DNA of 64,000 bases from Arthrobacter sp. YN (GCF_002224285.1 NZ_CP022436.1:744001-808000), one strand, 5' to 3'; shown: positions 51,090-60,869, counted from the first letter of the stretch. A program made the numbers and translations. Notes: a model not told the origin generated them from the sequence alone.

Positions 51090-52113
51090 TTTTCGTACCT
51101 TCCACGACGGCATCGGACTCGTAGCGAAGCCCGATCTGACGGCGGATCTCATCCATCGCGGCCATGATGGCCACAGTCTCACGTGGCGGCAGGATGGTTC
51201 CAGCAGTGGAACCGGCCCGAACTAAACGCTCCAGTTCGGCAGCTTGGTACTGCATTCCACGGCTGGCGACGGGCTGGTCATACCGTTCAACAACGCTCCC
51301 ATCCACGGCATGAACCGTGAAGGGAACGGGGTTGTACCAGGTGTGTTCGATGTCGATCCAGCCGTCGGTCCCGATGACCATGGCGCGGTTGGCGCTGGCG
51401 GCGTCGAGCTCGCAGTCCACCAAGGCCTGGGCACCGTTGGCATACTCGAAAATCGCTGCCGTTTGCCGGTCCACACCGGTGGCCGACATGGAGGCGCTGG
51501 CCCGTACCGCGGAAGGGGTGCCCAGGATGTCGAACGCGAAGGAGATCGGGTAAATGCCCAGGTCCAGGAGCGCTCCGCCGCCCAGTGCGGGATCGTTCAG
51601 CCGGTGGGCTGGATCCTTGGGGAGGCTTTGGTTGTGGCTGGCCACCACCTTCCGGACCTCGCCGATAGTGCCTGACGCGATGATGTCGCGCAGACGGATC
51701 ATGTGCGGCAGGAACCGCGTCCACATGGCCTCCAAGGCAACGAGCCCCTTGGATTCCGCGAGGTCAACGATGTCCTGCGCCTCGCGGGCGTTCATGGTGA
51801 ACGCCTTCTCCACCAGGACATGCTTTCCAGCGTTGAGTGCCAGCAGGGCATTCGCGTGGTGGAAAGGGTGTGGCGTGGCCACATAGACCACGTCAACCAA
51901 CGGGTCCGCTACCAGATCCTCATAGCTGCCGTGCGCGGTAGCCACGCCGTACTCCTCAGCGAACGACTCACTCGATTCCAACGAGCGCGATCCCACGGCT
52001 TGCACCGTGAAACCATTCTCCTTCAAGTCCTTGGTCTGGAGCCCTGCGATGAATCCTGTGCCGAGGATTCCCCAGCGGATTGTTCCATCGGAGGTGCCGT
52101 TGCTGAGGGTCAC
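51082..52113 (-). CDS. Gfo/Idh/MocA oxidoreductase (dihydrodiol-dehydrogenase-like)
   Basis: A 343-residue NAD(P)-dependent sugar oxidoreductase with WGILGTGFIAGLQTKDL near residue 14 and, at the catalytic Lys site, VEKAFTM instead of the usual EKP, a form seen in the dimeric dihydrodiol dehydrogenase/glucose-fructose oxidoreductase-like branch. GGGALLDLGIYPISFAF supplies the active-site segment near 175. Follows the isomerase gene by 3 bases. Confidence 0.85.
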   Translation of the reverse strand: MTLSNGTSDGTIRWGILGTGFIAGLQTKDLKENGFTVQAVGSRSLESSESFAEEYGVATAHGSYEDLVADPLVDVVYVATPHPFHHANALLALNAGKHVLVEKAFTMNAREAQDIVDLAESKGLVALEAMWTRFLPHMIRLRDIIASGTIGEVRKVVASHNQSLPKDPAHRLNDPALGGGALLDLGIYPISFAFDILGTPSAVRASASMSATGVDRQTAAIFEYANGAQALVDCELDAASANRAMVIGTDGWIDIEHTWYNPVPFTVHAVDGSVVERYDQPVASRGMQYQAAELERLVRAGSTAGTILPPRETVAIMAAMDEIRRQIGLRYESDAVVEGTKND

Positions 52114-52116
52114 GTG

Positions 52117-53118
52117 TTAGTCCTTGCTGCTGAACGCGGCGTCGAAGGAGGTCTGCGACGCCGGGAAGTCGAACTTCTTCAGGGCGGCCAGGGCTTCGGG
52201 TGCCCCATGGAGTCGGTCCATTCCTGCGTCCTCCCATTCTACGGAGATCGGTCCGTCGTAGCCGATTGCGGTGAGGGCCCGGAAAGATGATTCCCAGGGC
52301 ACATCGCCGCGTCCGGCGGACACGAAGTCCCAGCCGCGGCGGGGATCTCCCCAGGGCAAGTGCGAGCCCATGACGGTGTTCCGGCCGGTGGGGCGGAGCT
52401 TGGTGTCCTTGCAGTCCACGTGGTAAATCCGGTCCTTGAAGTCCCAAATGAAGGACACGGGGTCGATGCCCTGCCACATGAAGTGGGACGGGTCCCAGTT
52501 CAGGCCGAACGCTTCGCGGTGGCCGATCGCTTCGAGGGTCCGGACGGTGGTCCAGTAGTCGTAGGCGATCTCGGAGGGGTGGACCTCGTGGGCGAAGCGG
52601 ACCCCGTTTTCGTCGAAGACGTCCAGGATGGGGTTCCACCGGTCGGCGAAGTCCTGGTAGCCGGCGTCGATGACCTTCTCCGGGACAGGCGGGAACATGG
52701 CCACGTACTGCCAGATGGAGGAACCGGTGAAACCGACGACGGTGTCCACGCCGAGGGCCTTGGCGAGGCGGGCGGTGTGCTTCATTTCTTCGGCGGCGCG
52801 CTGGCGGACGCCTTCGGGTTCGCCGTCGCCCCAGACGCGGGAGCCGACGATGGCTTCGTGGCGGAAATCGATGGGGTCATCGCAGACGGCCTGGCCCTTG
52901 AGGTGGTTGGAGATGGCCCAGACCTTCAGGTTGTACTTCTCCAGGACAGCGAGTTTGGATTCGACATAGCCGGGTTCGTCCCAGCGCCAGGCATCCAGGT
53001 GGTCTCCGGAGACGGCAATTTCCAAGCCGTCGTAGCCCCAGCCGGAAGCAAGGCGAGCGACTTCCTCGAAGGGGAGGTCGGCCCACTGGCCGGTGAACAA
53101 GGTGTACGGGCGGGGCAT
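52117..53118 (-). CDS. Sugar phosphate isomerase/epimerase (TIM barrel)
   Basis: A 333-residue xylose-isomerase-like TIM barrel. Blocks: GWGYDGLEIAVSGDHLDAW, FAHEVHPSEIAYDYWTT with a metal Glu, GLNWDPSHFMWQGIDPVSF with Asp and His, VDCKDTKL, and GPISVEWEDAGMDR with the last Glu. This is the IolE/YcjR-like group acting on keto-sugars or inosose. It lies between two dehydrogenase genes with 1-3 base gaps, so oxidised sugar intermediates are its likely substrate. Confidence 0.87.
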   Translation of the reverse strand: MPRPYTLFTGQWADLPFEEVARLASGWGYDGLEIAVSGDHLDAWRWDEPGYVESKLAVLEKYNLKVWAISNHLKGQAVCDDPIDFRHEAIVGSRVWGDGEPEGVRQRAAEEMKHTARLAKALGVDTVVGFTGSSIWQYVAMFPPVPEKVIDAGYQDFADRWNPILDVFDENGVRFAHEVHPSEIAYDYWTTVRTLEAIGHREAFGLNWDPSHFMWQGIDPVSFIWDFKDRIYHVDCKDTKLRPTGRNTVMGSHLPWGDPRRGWDFVSAGRGDVPWESSFRALTAIGYDGPISVEWEDAGMDRLHGAPEALAALKKFDFPASQTSFDAAFSSKD

Positions 53119-53119
53119 G

Positions 53120-54298
53120 TCAGGCTCCTTCAGTAACGGATGCGTTGAGCTGGATCAGTGAGCTTTTTGCGGCCGCGGACTCTTCCACGGCGGCCAGGAT
53201 GTGCTGGACGTTCAGTCCATCCTCGAACGACGGCGACGGCGCGTCACCGGCCGCGATTGCGGTGAGGAAGTCCCGCATCTGGTGCGTGAAGGTGTGTTCC
53301 CAGCCAATGATGTGACCCTGCGGCCACCACGCTTCGAGGTACGGGTGCTCGGATTCGTTGACCAGGATCCGCCGGAAACCCTGCTCACGGACGGGCACCG
53401 TGGTGTCCATGAAGTTCAGTTCGTTCAGGTTCTCCAGGTCAAACGTCAGCGAACCCAGCGAACCGTAGATTTCGAGCTGGAGCGAGTTTTTCTGGCCCGT
53501 GGCAACACGGGAGGCTTCCACCGAGGCGATTGCTCCCGAGGCGAGCGACAGATTCACCCAGGCGGCGTCGTCGACCGTGACATCCTCTAGTCCGCTTGCG
53601 GAGCCACTAGTTCCGGGGCGCTGATCAACAAAAGTCTGGAGACGGCCCGATACCTCGGTGACGGCATCGTCCAGGAGGTACAGGATCTGGTCGATGGCGT
53701 GCGAGGCGATATCCCCGAGTGCCCCGGAACCGGCGGTTTCCTTGCGGAGGCGCCAGGACATGGGGGACCCCGCGTCGGTGAGCCAATCCTGCAGATAGGC
53801 GGCGCGGACGTGCCGGATGGTGCCGAGACGTCCTTCGGCGATGAGTTCGCGGGCCAGCGCCAACGCCGGGACGCGGCGGTAGTTGAATCCGATCATCGAC
53901 TGGACCCCGCGGGCACGGGCTTTGGCGGCCGCGGCGGTCATCAACTCGGCTTCACCCAAGGTGTTGGCCAGCGGCTTCTCCACGAGCACATGCTTACCCG
54001 CCTCCAAAGCAGCGATGGCGATTTCGGCGTGCATCCACCCCGGCGCGCAGATGTCGATGATGTGGATGTCGTCCCGTTCAATAACGGAGCGCCAGTCGGT
54101 GGCGGACTCGGCCCAGCCGTACTTGGCGGCGGCTTCCGCAACGGCACCGGCGTCCCGGCCCACCAGCACTTTCTGCTCGAAGGCCGGGACGTCGAAGAAG
54201 CTGGCCACGTTCCGCCACGCATTCGAGTGGGCTTTGCCCATGAAGGCGTAGCCGATTGCCGCAACGCCCAGCGGTGCGGGTTGAGGAGTAGTCGTCAT
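53120..54298 (-). CDS. Gfo/Idh/MocA oxidoreductase
   Basis: A 392-residue sugar dehydrogenase: GVAAIGYAFMGKAHSNAWRN near residue 10 for nucleotide binding, HVLVEKPLANT with the catalytic Lys near 102, and GSGALGDIASHAIDQILYLL near 190 with the Asp/His pair. The second of three paralogous dehydrogenases in this cluster; specificity cannot be read. Confidence 0.88.
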   Translation of the reverse strand: MTTTPQPAPLGVAAIGYAFMGKAHSNAWRNVASFFDVPAFEQKVLVGRDAGAVAEAAAKYGWAESATDWRSVIERDDIHIIDICAPGWMHAEIAIAALEAGKHVLVEKPLANTLGEAELMTAAAAKARARGVQSMIGFNYRRVPALALARELIAEGRLGTIRHVRAAYLQDWLTDAGSPMSWRLRKETAGSGALGDIASHAIDQILYLLDDAVTEVSGRLQTFVDQRPGTSGSASGLEDVTVDDAAWVNLSLASGAIASVEASRVATGQKNSLQLEIYGSLGSLTFDLENLNELNFMDTTVPVREQGFRRILVNESEHPYLEAWWPQGHIIGWEHTFTHQMRDFLTAIAAGDAPSPSFEDGLNVQHILAAVEESAAAKSSLIQLNASVTEGA

Positions 54299-54313
54299 GT
54301 TCTTCGCCGGTCC

Positions 54314-55435
54314 CTAGAGGGTGGCTGTTTCGGGTGCCCAGTCTTCGGGGAGGGCTGGGGAGGCGGGTGCGTTGCTGGTGACGTTGACGAACGTGCCGGA
54401 TTCGACGGATTCGGTGATCGAGACCATGCTGTCCAGTACGTGGTAGGCGAGGTCGCCGGTGGCGCGATGGGCGGTGCCGTTGCGGAGGGCGCGGGCCATG
54501 TCCAGTACGCCGAGGCCGCGGCCGTTGGCGGGACCGGTGGCTGGGATGATCTCGGGTTCTTCCGCGCCTGGGCGCCAGAGTTTCAGGTCGCCGTCGAAGT
54601 TATTCGGGTCCGGCAGGGACAAGGTGGCTTCGGAGCCGGTGATTTCCACGAAGCCCATCCGCTGGCGCGGCGACTCAAAGCTGAAGACGCTGTGGGAGGA
54701 CTGCCCGCCTTCGAACTGTGCCATCGCGGAGACATGGGTGGGGACCTCGACGGCGAATTCCTCGCCGGCTTTGGGTCCGGAACCGATGATGCGGGTGGCT
54801 TTTGCGGAGGATCCGACGGCGGCGACCTTGCGGATGGAGCCGAAGGTCTGGATGAGGGCAGTGAGGTAGTACGGGCCCATGTCGAACAGGGGTCCGGCGC
54901 CGTGCTGGAAGAGGAACGCGGGGTTGGGGTGCCAGGATTCCGGGCCGGGGGTTTGGAAGGTGGTCATGCCGGTCAGGGGTGTGCCGATGTCGCCGCGTTC
55001 GATGATCCGGCGGGCGGTTTGCAGGCCGGCGCCGAGGAAGGTGTCCGGGGCGGTGCCCAGACGGATGCCGGCGGCGTCGGCTGTTTTGAGCAGGCCGAGG
55101 CCGGATTCGCGGTCCAGGGAGAAGGGCTTCTCGGTCCAGACGTGCTTGCCGGCGTTGACCGCTGCGGTGGCGACCTCGACGTGCGCGGCCGGGATGGTCA
55201 GGTTCACGATGATCTCGACGTCGGGGTGGTTCAGCGCCAGCTCGGGGGTGCCGAATTCGGGGATCCCGTATTCCTTGGCGCGTGCTTCGGCGGCCTCGAT
55301 GAAGAGGTCGGCGATGACCAGGACTTTCAGGTCGGGGAAGACCGTGAGGTTGTCCAGGTACTGCTTGCTGATGTTGCCCGCGCCGATGACGGCTACGCCT
55401 ACGGGGCCTTTACGGGTGGAGGGGGAGAAGCTCAT
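54314..55435 (-). CDS. Gfo/Idh/MocA oxidoreductase
   Basis: A 373-residue sugar dehydrogenase: GVAVIGAGNISKQYLDNLTV near residue 13, HVWTEKPFSLD near 97, and GAGPLFDMGPYYLTALIQTF near 190. Its start overlaps the upstream TIM-barrel gene by 4 bases (ATGA arrangement). It probably works in the same pathway as the two neighbouring dehydrogenases. Confidence 0.88.
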   Translation of the reverse strand: MSFSPSTRKGPVGVAVIGAGNISKQYLDNLTVFPDLKVLVIADLFIEAAEARAKEYGIPEFGTPELALNHPDVEIIVNLTIPAAHVEVATAAVNAGKHVWTEKPFSLDRESGLGLLKTADAAGIRLGTAPDTFLGAGLQTARRIIERGDIGTPLTGMTTFQTPGPESWHPNPAFLFQHGAGPLFDMGPYYLTALIQTFGSIRKVAAVGSSAKATRIIGSGPKAGEEFAVEVPTHVSAMAQFEGGQSSHSVFSFESPRQRMGFVEITGSEATLSLPDPNNFDGDLKLWRPGAEEPEIIPATGPANGRGLGVLDMARALRNGTAHRATGDLAYHVLDSMVSITESVESGTFVNVTSNAPASPALPEDWAPETATL

Positions 55436-56193
55436 GCCTGCGCTCCTTCTGCTGCGTCGGCGCTGGCTGCGGCGGTGAGGTAGGCCAGGCTCTGGGTGAT
55501 GCCTTCGAAGATGTCGCCGGAGTAGTCATCGAATTCCACCACGCCGACCTCCAAGGACTTTGCTGCGGCGATGACGTCCAGGACCGGGATGGTGCCTTGG
55601 CCTGCGGGCTGCTGGGCTTTGGTGTCGGTGGTGGCCGGGCCGTCCTTGATGTGGATGAGCTTTACCCGGTCCCCCAGGCGGGCAAGGAGTTCCACGGGGT
55701 CCTGGCCGCCGACGGCTACCCAGTAGGTGTCTACTTCCAGGACCAGTTCCGGGTCCAGCAACCCTTCGAAGTATTCCAGTGCGGTTTTGCCTTCGATGGT
55801 GGACTCCAGCTCCCAGGCGTGGTTGTGGTACCCCACGCGGATGCCGTACCCGGCGCCCTTCCTGGCTGCTGCGTTGAGCTTGGCGGCGGTGGCCTGGATG
55901 GTTTCGGCGTCCTGCCAGTGCTCCGCGGGAAGGAAGGGATCGATCACCGTGGTGATTCCCAGTTCCTTGGCTGCGGCGAAAATCTCATCCTGATCGGCGG
56001 AGAGCAGCGGGGCGTGCCCGGACGGTGCAGTCAGGCCGTTCTCCTTCAACGCAGCACCGAGTTCCTTGGCCGTGGCCACGAAGTTGTACGGCTCCACCTG
56101 CTTGAAACCGATCCCGGCAACCTTCTTGATGGTTCCCGGCAGGTCCTCCTGGATGGCATCGCGGAGGGTATACAGCTGAAGTGAATACGACAT
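55432..56193 (-). CDS. Sugar phosphate isomerase/epimerase (TIM barrel)
   Basis: A 253-residue barrel starting MSYSLQLYTLRDAIQEDLPG after AAAAGGAACC. Metal-site blocks: RVGYHNHAWEL, LVLEVDTYWVAVGGQDPV, LIHIKDGP and VVEFDDYSGD. Resembles small bacterial isomerase/epimerases found with Gfo/Idh dehydrogenases. First gene of the minus-strand operon, divergent from the ROK regulator. An upstream ATG at 56304 would add non-conserved residues, so 56193 is preferred. Confidence 0.88.
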   Translation of the reverse strand: MSYSLQLYTLRDAIQEDLPGTIKKVAGIGFKQVEPYNFVATAKELGAALKENGLTAPSGHAPLLSADQDEIFAAAKELGITTVIDPFLPAEHWQDAETIQATAAKLNAAARKGAGYGIRVGYHNHAWELESTIEGKTALEYFEGLLDPELVLEVDTYWVAVGGQDPVELLARLGDRVKLIHIKDGPATTDTKAQQPAGQGTIPVLDVIAAAKSLEVGVVEFDDYSGDIFEGITQSLAYLTAAASADAAEGAQA

Positions 56194-56321
56194 GGGGTTC
56201 CTTTTCGGGAGAGGGTTTTCCGGGAGATCAGGGACTTGGCGCCAGTCTAGTGAGCGCCACTGGGGGAGCCACCGATTTCGCCCGTCAATGGACTGGTCAA
56301 GCACTCATTTCAGCGTAGAGG

Positions 56322-56349
56322 GACTTTTGTCGATCGTCCAGCAAAAGTC
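56322..56349. promoter_or_regulatory. Inverted repeat in the ROK/isomerase divergent promoter
   Basis: GACTTTTG and CAAAAGTC, exact complements, are separated by 12 bases in the 188-base region between the divergent genes. It is about 130 bases upstream of the isomerase start and 33 bases before the ROK gene. It is a good candidate for the ROK regulator's operator. Confidence 0.55.
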
Positions 56350-56381
56350 GAAGATATTCTGACAAAGTTCTGCTGGATGAC

Positions 56382-57629
56382 ATGCATAAGCAATCGTGCT
56401 TCACTATGTGGATGACGACAACTGCCGGAACTGACGCCGGAAAAACCTCCGCGCCAGAGGCCGGCAATCTTTCACGCGCCGGGAATTTGTTTCAACTCCT
56501 CCGCGACGGCAAGGCCCGTACACGTGCTGAGCTTGTCGAAACCACTGGACTGGCGCGTTCCACCGTTGCTTCCCGTATTGATGCCCTCATCGGTTCAGGA
56601 CTGGTGGGCCCCGCCGGTGAGGCTTCCTCCAGTGGCGGCAGGCCGCCGTCGCGCTTTGCTTTCAACCCCGCCGCGAGGGTGGTCCTGGCCGTCGACGTCG
56701 GAGCTACCCACGTGATTGTTGCCGTTACCGATCTCGGCGGCAGCGTCCTCGCAGAGCGGCGCTTGGCGCAGGAAGTCGCCGACGGCCCGGATGTCGTCCT
56801 GGGCCGTGTGGTATCCGCGGGTCGTGATCTCCTGGCCGAAGCGGGACGCGAACCGGGCGACCTCGCCGGCATGGGGATCGGCTTGCCCGGCCCCGTTGAG
56901 CACGATACCGGGCGTCCCGTGAAGCCCCCGATCATGCCGGGTTGGGACGGATTCGACGTTGTCTCCTACGTCCAGCGCTCCCTTCCGGTTCCTGTTCTGG
57001 TGGACAACGACGTCAACATCATGGCGCTCGGCGAGCGCACCGCTTACTGGCCGGACCACCAGAACTTCCTGTTCATCAAAGTGGCCACGGGCATCGGTGC
57101 AGGCATCATCAGCAGTGGTCAATTGCAGCGTGGCGCCAACGGCACCGCCGGCGACCTCGGCCACGTCCGTGTTCCCCGCGGGGACGACGTTCTCTGCCGT
57201 TGTGGCAATCACGGATGCCTTGAGGCGCTTGCTTCAGGTCCCGCCGTTGCGCGTCAACTGCAAACGCAAGGGTTGGAAGCTTCCACCGGCGGTGATGTCC
57301 TCCGGCTCGTTGCTGAAGGAAATCTGCAAGCGATTCAGGCGTTGCGGCAGGCGGGCCGCGACGTCGGCGACGTGCTTGCCACCGTGGTCAACCTGCTCAA
57401 TCCGTCCATGATCATCATCGGCGGCAGTGTGGGAGAGGCCGGCGAGCACCTCGTGGCCGGCATCCGCGAAGTGGTCTACCGGCGGTCCCTGCCGCTGGCC
57501 ACCACGCACCTGCGCATCGGCATCTCCATGGCAGGCCAGCGTGCCGCGGTCCTGGGCGCCAGCCAGATGGTCACCCAGCATGTCTTGTCGCCGGCCGTGA
57601 TTGAGGCCACGCTCCAAGCATCGGGTTAG
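56382..57629 (+). CDS. ROK-family transcriptional regulator
   Basis: A repressor of up to 415 residues. The N-terminal winged helix (NLFQLLRDGKARTRAELVET, then TGLARSTVASRIDALIGSGLV) is followed by an actin-like ROK domain with VLAVDVGATHVIVAVTDLGG, VDNDVNIMALGE and the zinc-type motif CRCGNHGCLEAL. Of several ATG codons at the start, 56382 and 56409 or 56415 are possible; the conserved part begins after NLSRAGNLF. Divergent from the dehydrogenase/isomerase operon, which it probably controls. Confidence 0.87.
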   Translation: MHKQSCFTMWMTTTAGTDAGKTSAPEAGNLSRAGNLFQLLRDGKARTRAELVETTGLARSTVASRIDALIGSGLVGPAGEASSSGGRPPSRFAFNPAARVVLAVDVGATHVIVAVTDLGGSVLAERRLAQEVADGPDVVLGRVVSAGRDLLAEAGREPGDLAGMGIGLPGPVEHDTGRPVKPPIMPGWDGFDVVSYVQRSLPVPVLVDNDVNIMALGERTAYWPDHQNFLFIKVATGIGAGIISSGQLQRGANGTAGDLGHVRVPRGDDVLCRCGNHGCLEALASGPAVARQLQTQGLEASTGGDVLRLVAEGNLQAIQALRQAGRDVGDVLATVVNLLNPSMIIIGGSVGEAGEHLVAGIREVVYRRSLPLATTHLRIGISMAGQRAAVLGASQMVTQHVLSPAVIEATLQASG

Positions 57630-57702
57630 GTCTTGTTGGGTGCCGGTTGCCGGATGATGGCGTGATAGCAATGAAAGTGATGAGTACTTTCTTCGCGTCC
57701 CC

Positions 57703-58905
57703 GTGCGCCCGATGAGCCGAATCCTCGCCAGAGTTCCCCGCGGTTGGTTGATCCTGGCGTGCATCGGCCTCATTGCCCTGAACATGCGCGGCCCGTTTGT
57801 GGCTGTGGCTCCCGTGGTCGATTCGCTGCAGCAGGATCTCGGCTTCTCGCCGGTTGAGCTTGGACTGCTGACCGGCATTCCCGTGCTGTGCTTCTCGCTT
57901 GCATCTCCGTTGGCTTCGCTGGCGGGACGCCGGTTTGGGGCCGAGTTCGCCGTGATGCTCACGTTGATCGGAGTGTTGGCCGGCGTGATCATCCGCTCCA
58001 GCGGTGGCGGTGCCTCGGTGATGGTGGGCACGGTGGTCATTGGCGTGGCCATCACCATCGGAAACATCGCAGTGCCGCTCATTATCCGGCGCGATTTCGC
58101 ACCCCGGCGCCAGGCGACCGCGATGGGCGTTTACACCGCCGCGCTGAATGTTGGCTCGTTCCTCACCTCCGTGGCTACTGCGCCCCTTGCTGAGCTGGTG
58201 GGGTGGCGGCTTTCCCTCGCGGCCAGTGCCCTGCTGGCTTTGGCCGCGATTCTGTTCTGGGTTCTTACGGTGGGTGCGCGGCGGGCGTTTGTTCCCCTTG
58301 CGGTTCCTGCACCTCCTGCTTCCTCGGCCGGTCGCGTTGCGGGTGTGCGCTGGCTGACGGTGGGCCTCACACTCGGCTTCGCGGGGCAGGCGTTCTCCTA
58401 CTACGGGGTTACCGCCTGGCTCCCGAGCTTCCTCTCGGATGAGCTCGCCATGGGCACCGCGGACGCCGGAGCAGGATCTTCCCTGTTCCAGATCTTCGCG
58501 ATTGTGGGCGGCCTGGGCGTACCGCTTCTGGCCCGTTTCGCCAGTACGACGACGGTTGCGGTCACCTTGAGCGCGCTGTGGCTGACCGTACCAGTGGGCT
58601 TGTTGCTGGCACCTTCATGGTGGTGGATGTGGTCCTCTTTGGGCGGTATTGCCCAAGGCGGCGGTATCACGGTGATCTTCATAGCCATCATCAAGTTCGC
58701 CCAATCTCAGGCCGCCGCCGGCAGGATGTCCGCCGTGGTGCAGGGGGTGGGCTACTGCTTCGCTGCATTGGCTCCCACGGCCATCGGGTTCGTACATAGC
58801 GTTACCGACGGCTGGACGGTGCCGCTGTTCGTGATCCTCGGCTCGGTGCTCACGTTCTGTGTGTGCACCACATTGTCCGTGCGCTGGGTGGCCCGGCAGC
58901 GGTAG
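57703..58905 (+). CDS. MFS transporter, CynX/NimT-like
   Basis: A 400-residue 12-segment transporter: first helix GWLILACIGLIALNMRGPFV, loop 2-3 ASLAGRRFGAEFAV, central helices with GVYTAALNVGSFLTSV, and second half starting WLTVGLTLGFAGQAFSYYGV. This N-terminal NMRGP pattern matches the cyanate/2-nitroimidazole transporter (CynX/NimT) group. Starts at GTG 57703 or ATG 57712. No partner genes; substrate unknown. Between its stop and aceB lie 212 bases with an inverted repeat but no gene. Confidence 0.85.
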   Translation: MRPMSRILARVPRGWLILACIGLIALNMRGPFVAVAPVVDSLQQDLGFSPVELGLLTGIPVLCFSLASPLASLAGRRFGAEFAVMLTLIGVLAGVIIRSSGGGASVMVGTVVIGVAITIGNIAVPLIIRRDFAPRRQATAMGVYTAALNVGSFLTSVATAPLAELVGWRLSLAASALLALAAILFWVLTVGARRAFVPLAVPAPPASSAGRVAGVRWLTVGLTLGFAGQAFSYYGVTAWLPSFLSDELAMGTADAGAGSSLFQIFAIVGGLGVPLLARFASTTTVAVTLSALWLTVPVGLLLAPSWWWMWSSLGGIAQGGGITVIFIAIIKFAQSQAAAGRMSAVVQGVGYCFAALAPTAIGFVHSVTDGWTVPLFVILGSVLTFCVCTTLSVRWVARQR

Positions 58906-59015
58906 GTGCGGGCCGCCGTCGTGCGTTGCCAGGTTCGATGGGTAGCTGCCGATTAGACGGCAGGAGACGTCTAACGTGCAGCAAGCCATCGAAATGGAGC
59001 GAACCGGGCATGGGT

Positions 59016-59094
59016 AAGCCCCGCTGCTGGGCTGCCTCCCCGACGGTCGGGGTCACTTGTTGCGAAGAGTGCAGGCAGCCCAGCGTCGGGGCTT
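59016..59094. repeat. Imperfect inverted repeat downstream of aceB
   Basis: AAGCCCCGCTGCTGGGCTGC (arm about 22 bases, 59016-59037) is complementary to AGGCAGCCCAGCGTCGGGGC plus TT (59073-59094) with two mismatches and a loop of about 35 bases. Located between convergent MFS and malate synthase genes, it may end both transcripts. Confidence 0.5.
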
Positions 59095-59117
59095 GGTGTG
59101 TCGCTGGCCAGCAAAAG

Positions 59118-60769
59118 CTAGGCGGCGACGAGTTCCTCCTCCGTGGCCTCTTCACGGGCCTCGGTGAGGAAACGGGCGTACGCGGGGATGGTCAGGAAGG
59201 TGGGGAATTCTTCGGCCAGGGTGACTTCTTCGAAGATGGCGCGGGCGTCAGCGAAGCGGTCTCCATCGAAGCGTTCCAGCCGGGCGTATTCCTCGTCCAG
59301 CATGTCTTCCACCCACTCGCGGGTGATGATGTCGCCGTTCTCGGTGATGGCGTGGGAGTGGATCCACTGCCACAGCTGGGACCGGGAGATCTCGGCGGTG
59401 GCGGCGTCTTCCATGAGGTTGTGGATGGCCACAGCTCCGTTGCCGCGCAGCCAGGACTCGATGTACCGGATGCCCACCTCGATGTTCAGGCGGACCCCGC
59501 CCTCGGTGATGGTTCCCTCGGTGCTGGCGATGTCGATCAGTGCGCGGTCATCGGGGGTGACATCCTCGCGGGAGCGATCCAACTGGTTGGGGCGGTTTCC
59601 GAGAACTGAGTCGAAGACTTCCCGGCATACCGGCACCAGATCCGGGTGGGCCACCCACGAACCATCGAAACCGTCATTGGCCTCGCGGGTCTTATCGGCA
59701 CGGACTTTCTCGAAGGAGGCGGTGTTGGCGGCCTCGTCCTTGCGGTTGGGAACAGCGGCGGCCATCCCACCGATCGCCATGGCCCCTCGACGGTGGCACG
59801 CCCGGACCAGTTGCTCGGTGTAAGCGCGCATGAACGGCTGGGTCATGGTCACCTGGCCGCGGTCCGGGAGCACGAAACGCGGTCCCCGGGTACGGAAATT
59901 CTTGATCAGGGAGAAGATGTAGTCCCAACGGCCGGCGTTCAAACCGCTCGCGTGGTCCCGCAGTTCGTAAAGGATCTCTTCCATCTCGAACGCGGCCGTG
60001 ATGGTTTCGATCAACACCGTGGCGCGGATGGTGCCCTGCGGGATGCCGAGCAGATCCTGGGCCAGGACGAAGATGTCATTCCACAGACGTGCTTCAAGGT
60101 GGTTTTCGATCTTCGGCAGGTAGAAATACGGTCCCTTGCCCTGGGCCAGCAGGCGGCGGGCGTTGTGGAAGAAGAACAAACCGAAGTCCACAATTCCACC
60201 GGCGATCGGCTTGCCGTCGATCAGCATGTGCTTCTCGGGCAGGTGCCAGCCACGAGGCCGGACCACAATGGTGGGCAGGTCCTCGGCGGCCTTGAGCTTG
60301 TATTCCTTGCCCTCAGGCGAGGTGAAATCGATGCGCCGCTCCAAAGCATCGGTCAGGTTCAGCTGCCCCTGGATAACGTTGCGCCACGTCGGCGTGGACG
60401 AGTCCTCCATGTCAGCCAGCCAGACCTTGGCCCCGGAGTTCAGGGCGTTGATGGTCATCTTCTTATCCACCGGGCCCGTGATCTCCACGCGACGATCCTC
60501 CAAGCCCGGAGCCGGGGAGCTACCCGCCAGGTCGGATCATTCCGGATGCCCTCGGTCTGCGGCAGGAAACGCGGATCCTGACCACCGGAAATCTGGTTAC
60601 GGCGGGCGTGCCGTGCCTGCATCAGCTCCTGACGACGATCAGCCGTGGCCCGGTGCAACTTGCCAATGAACTCAAGCGCATCCGGGGTCAAAACCTCGTT
60701 CTGCCGGCAAATGGGCTGAGCAGTAATAGTGATGCCATTAACAGTGAAGTTGTCAGTGAAGCTGTTCAT
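59118..60769 (-). pseudogene. aceB: Malate synthase A, one-base frameshift
   Basis: The glyoxylate-shunt enzyme that condenses glyoxylate and acetyl-CoA to malate; about 550 residues when joined. The N-terminal frame (60769-60515) carries VNGITITAQPICRQNEVLTP and [16 protein letters not shown]. The rest ([65 protein letters not shown]) lies in another frame to TAG 59118. One extra C at the four-base run 60514-60517 would restore the frame. All catalytic segments are intact, so this is either a sequencing error or a recent loss. Confidence 0.88.
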
Positions 60770-60869
60770 TTCAAAACTCCTAAGAAAAAGTTCGACGGCG
60801 GCGCCTCGGTGAGGTTGACACGAGGCCGAAGGTGCGGTGATGCGGCAGCCTGCGTAAAAGGGGCCCTGC

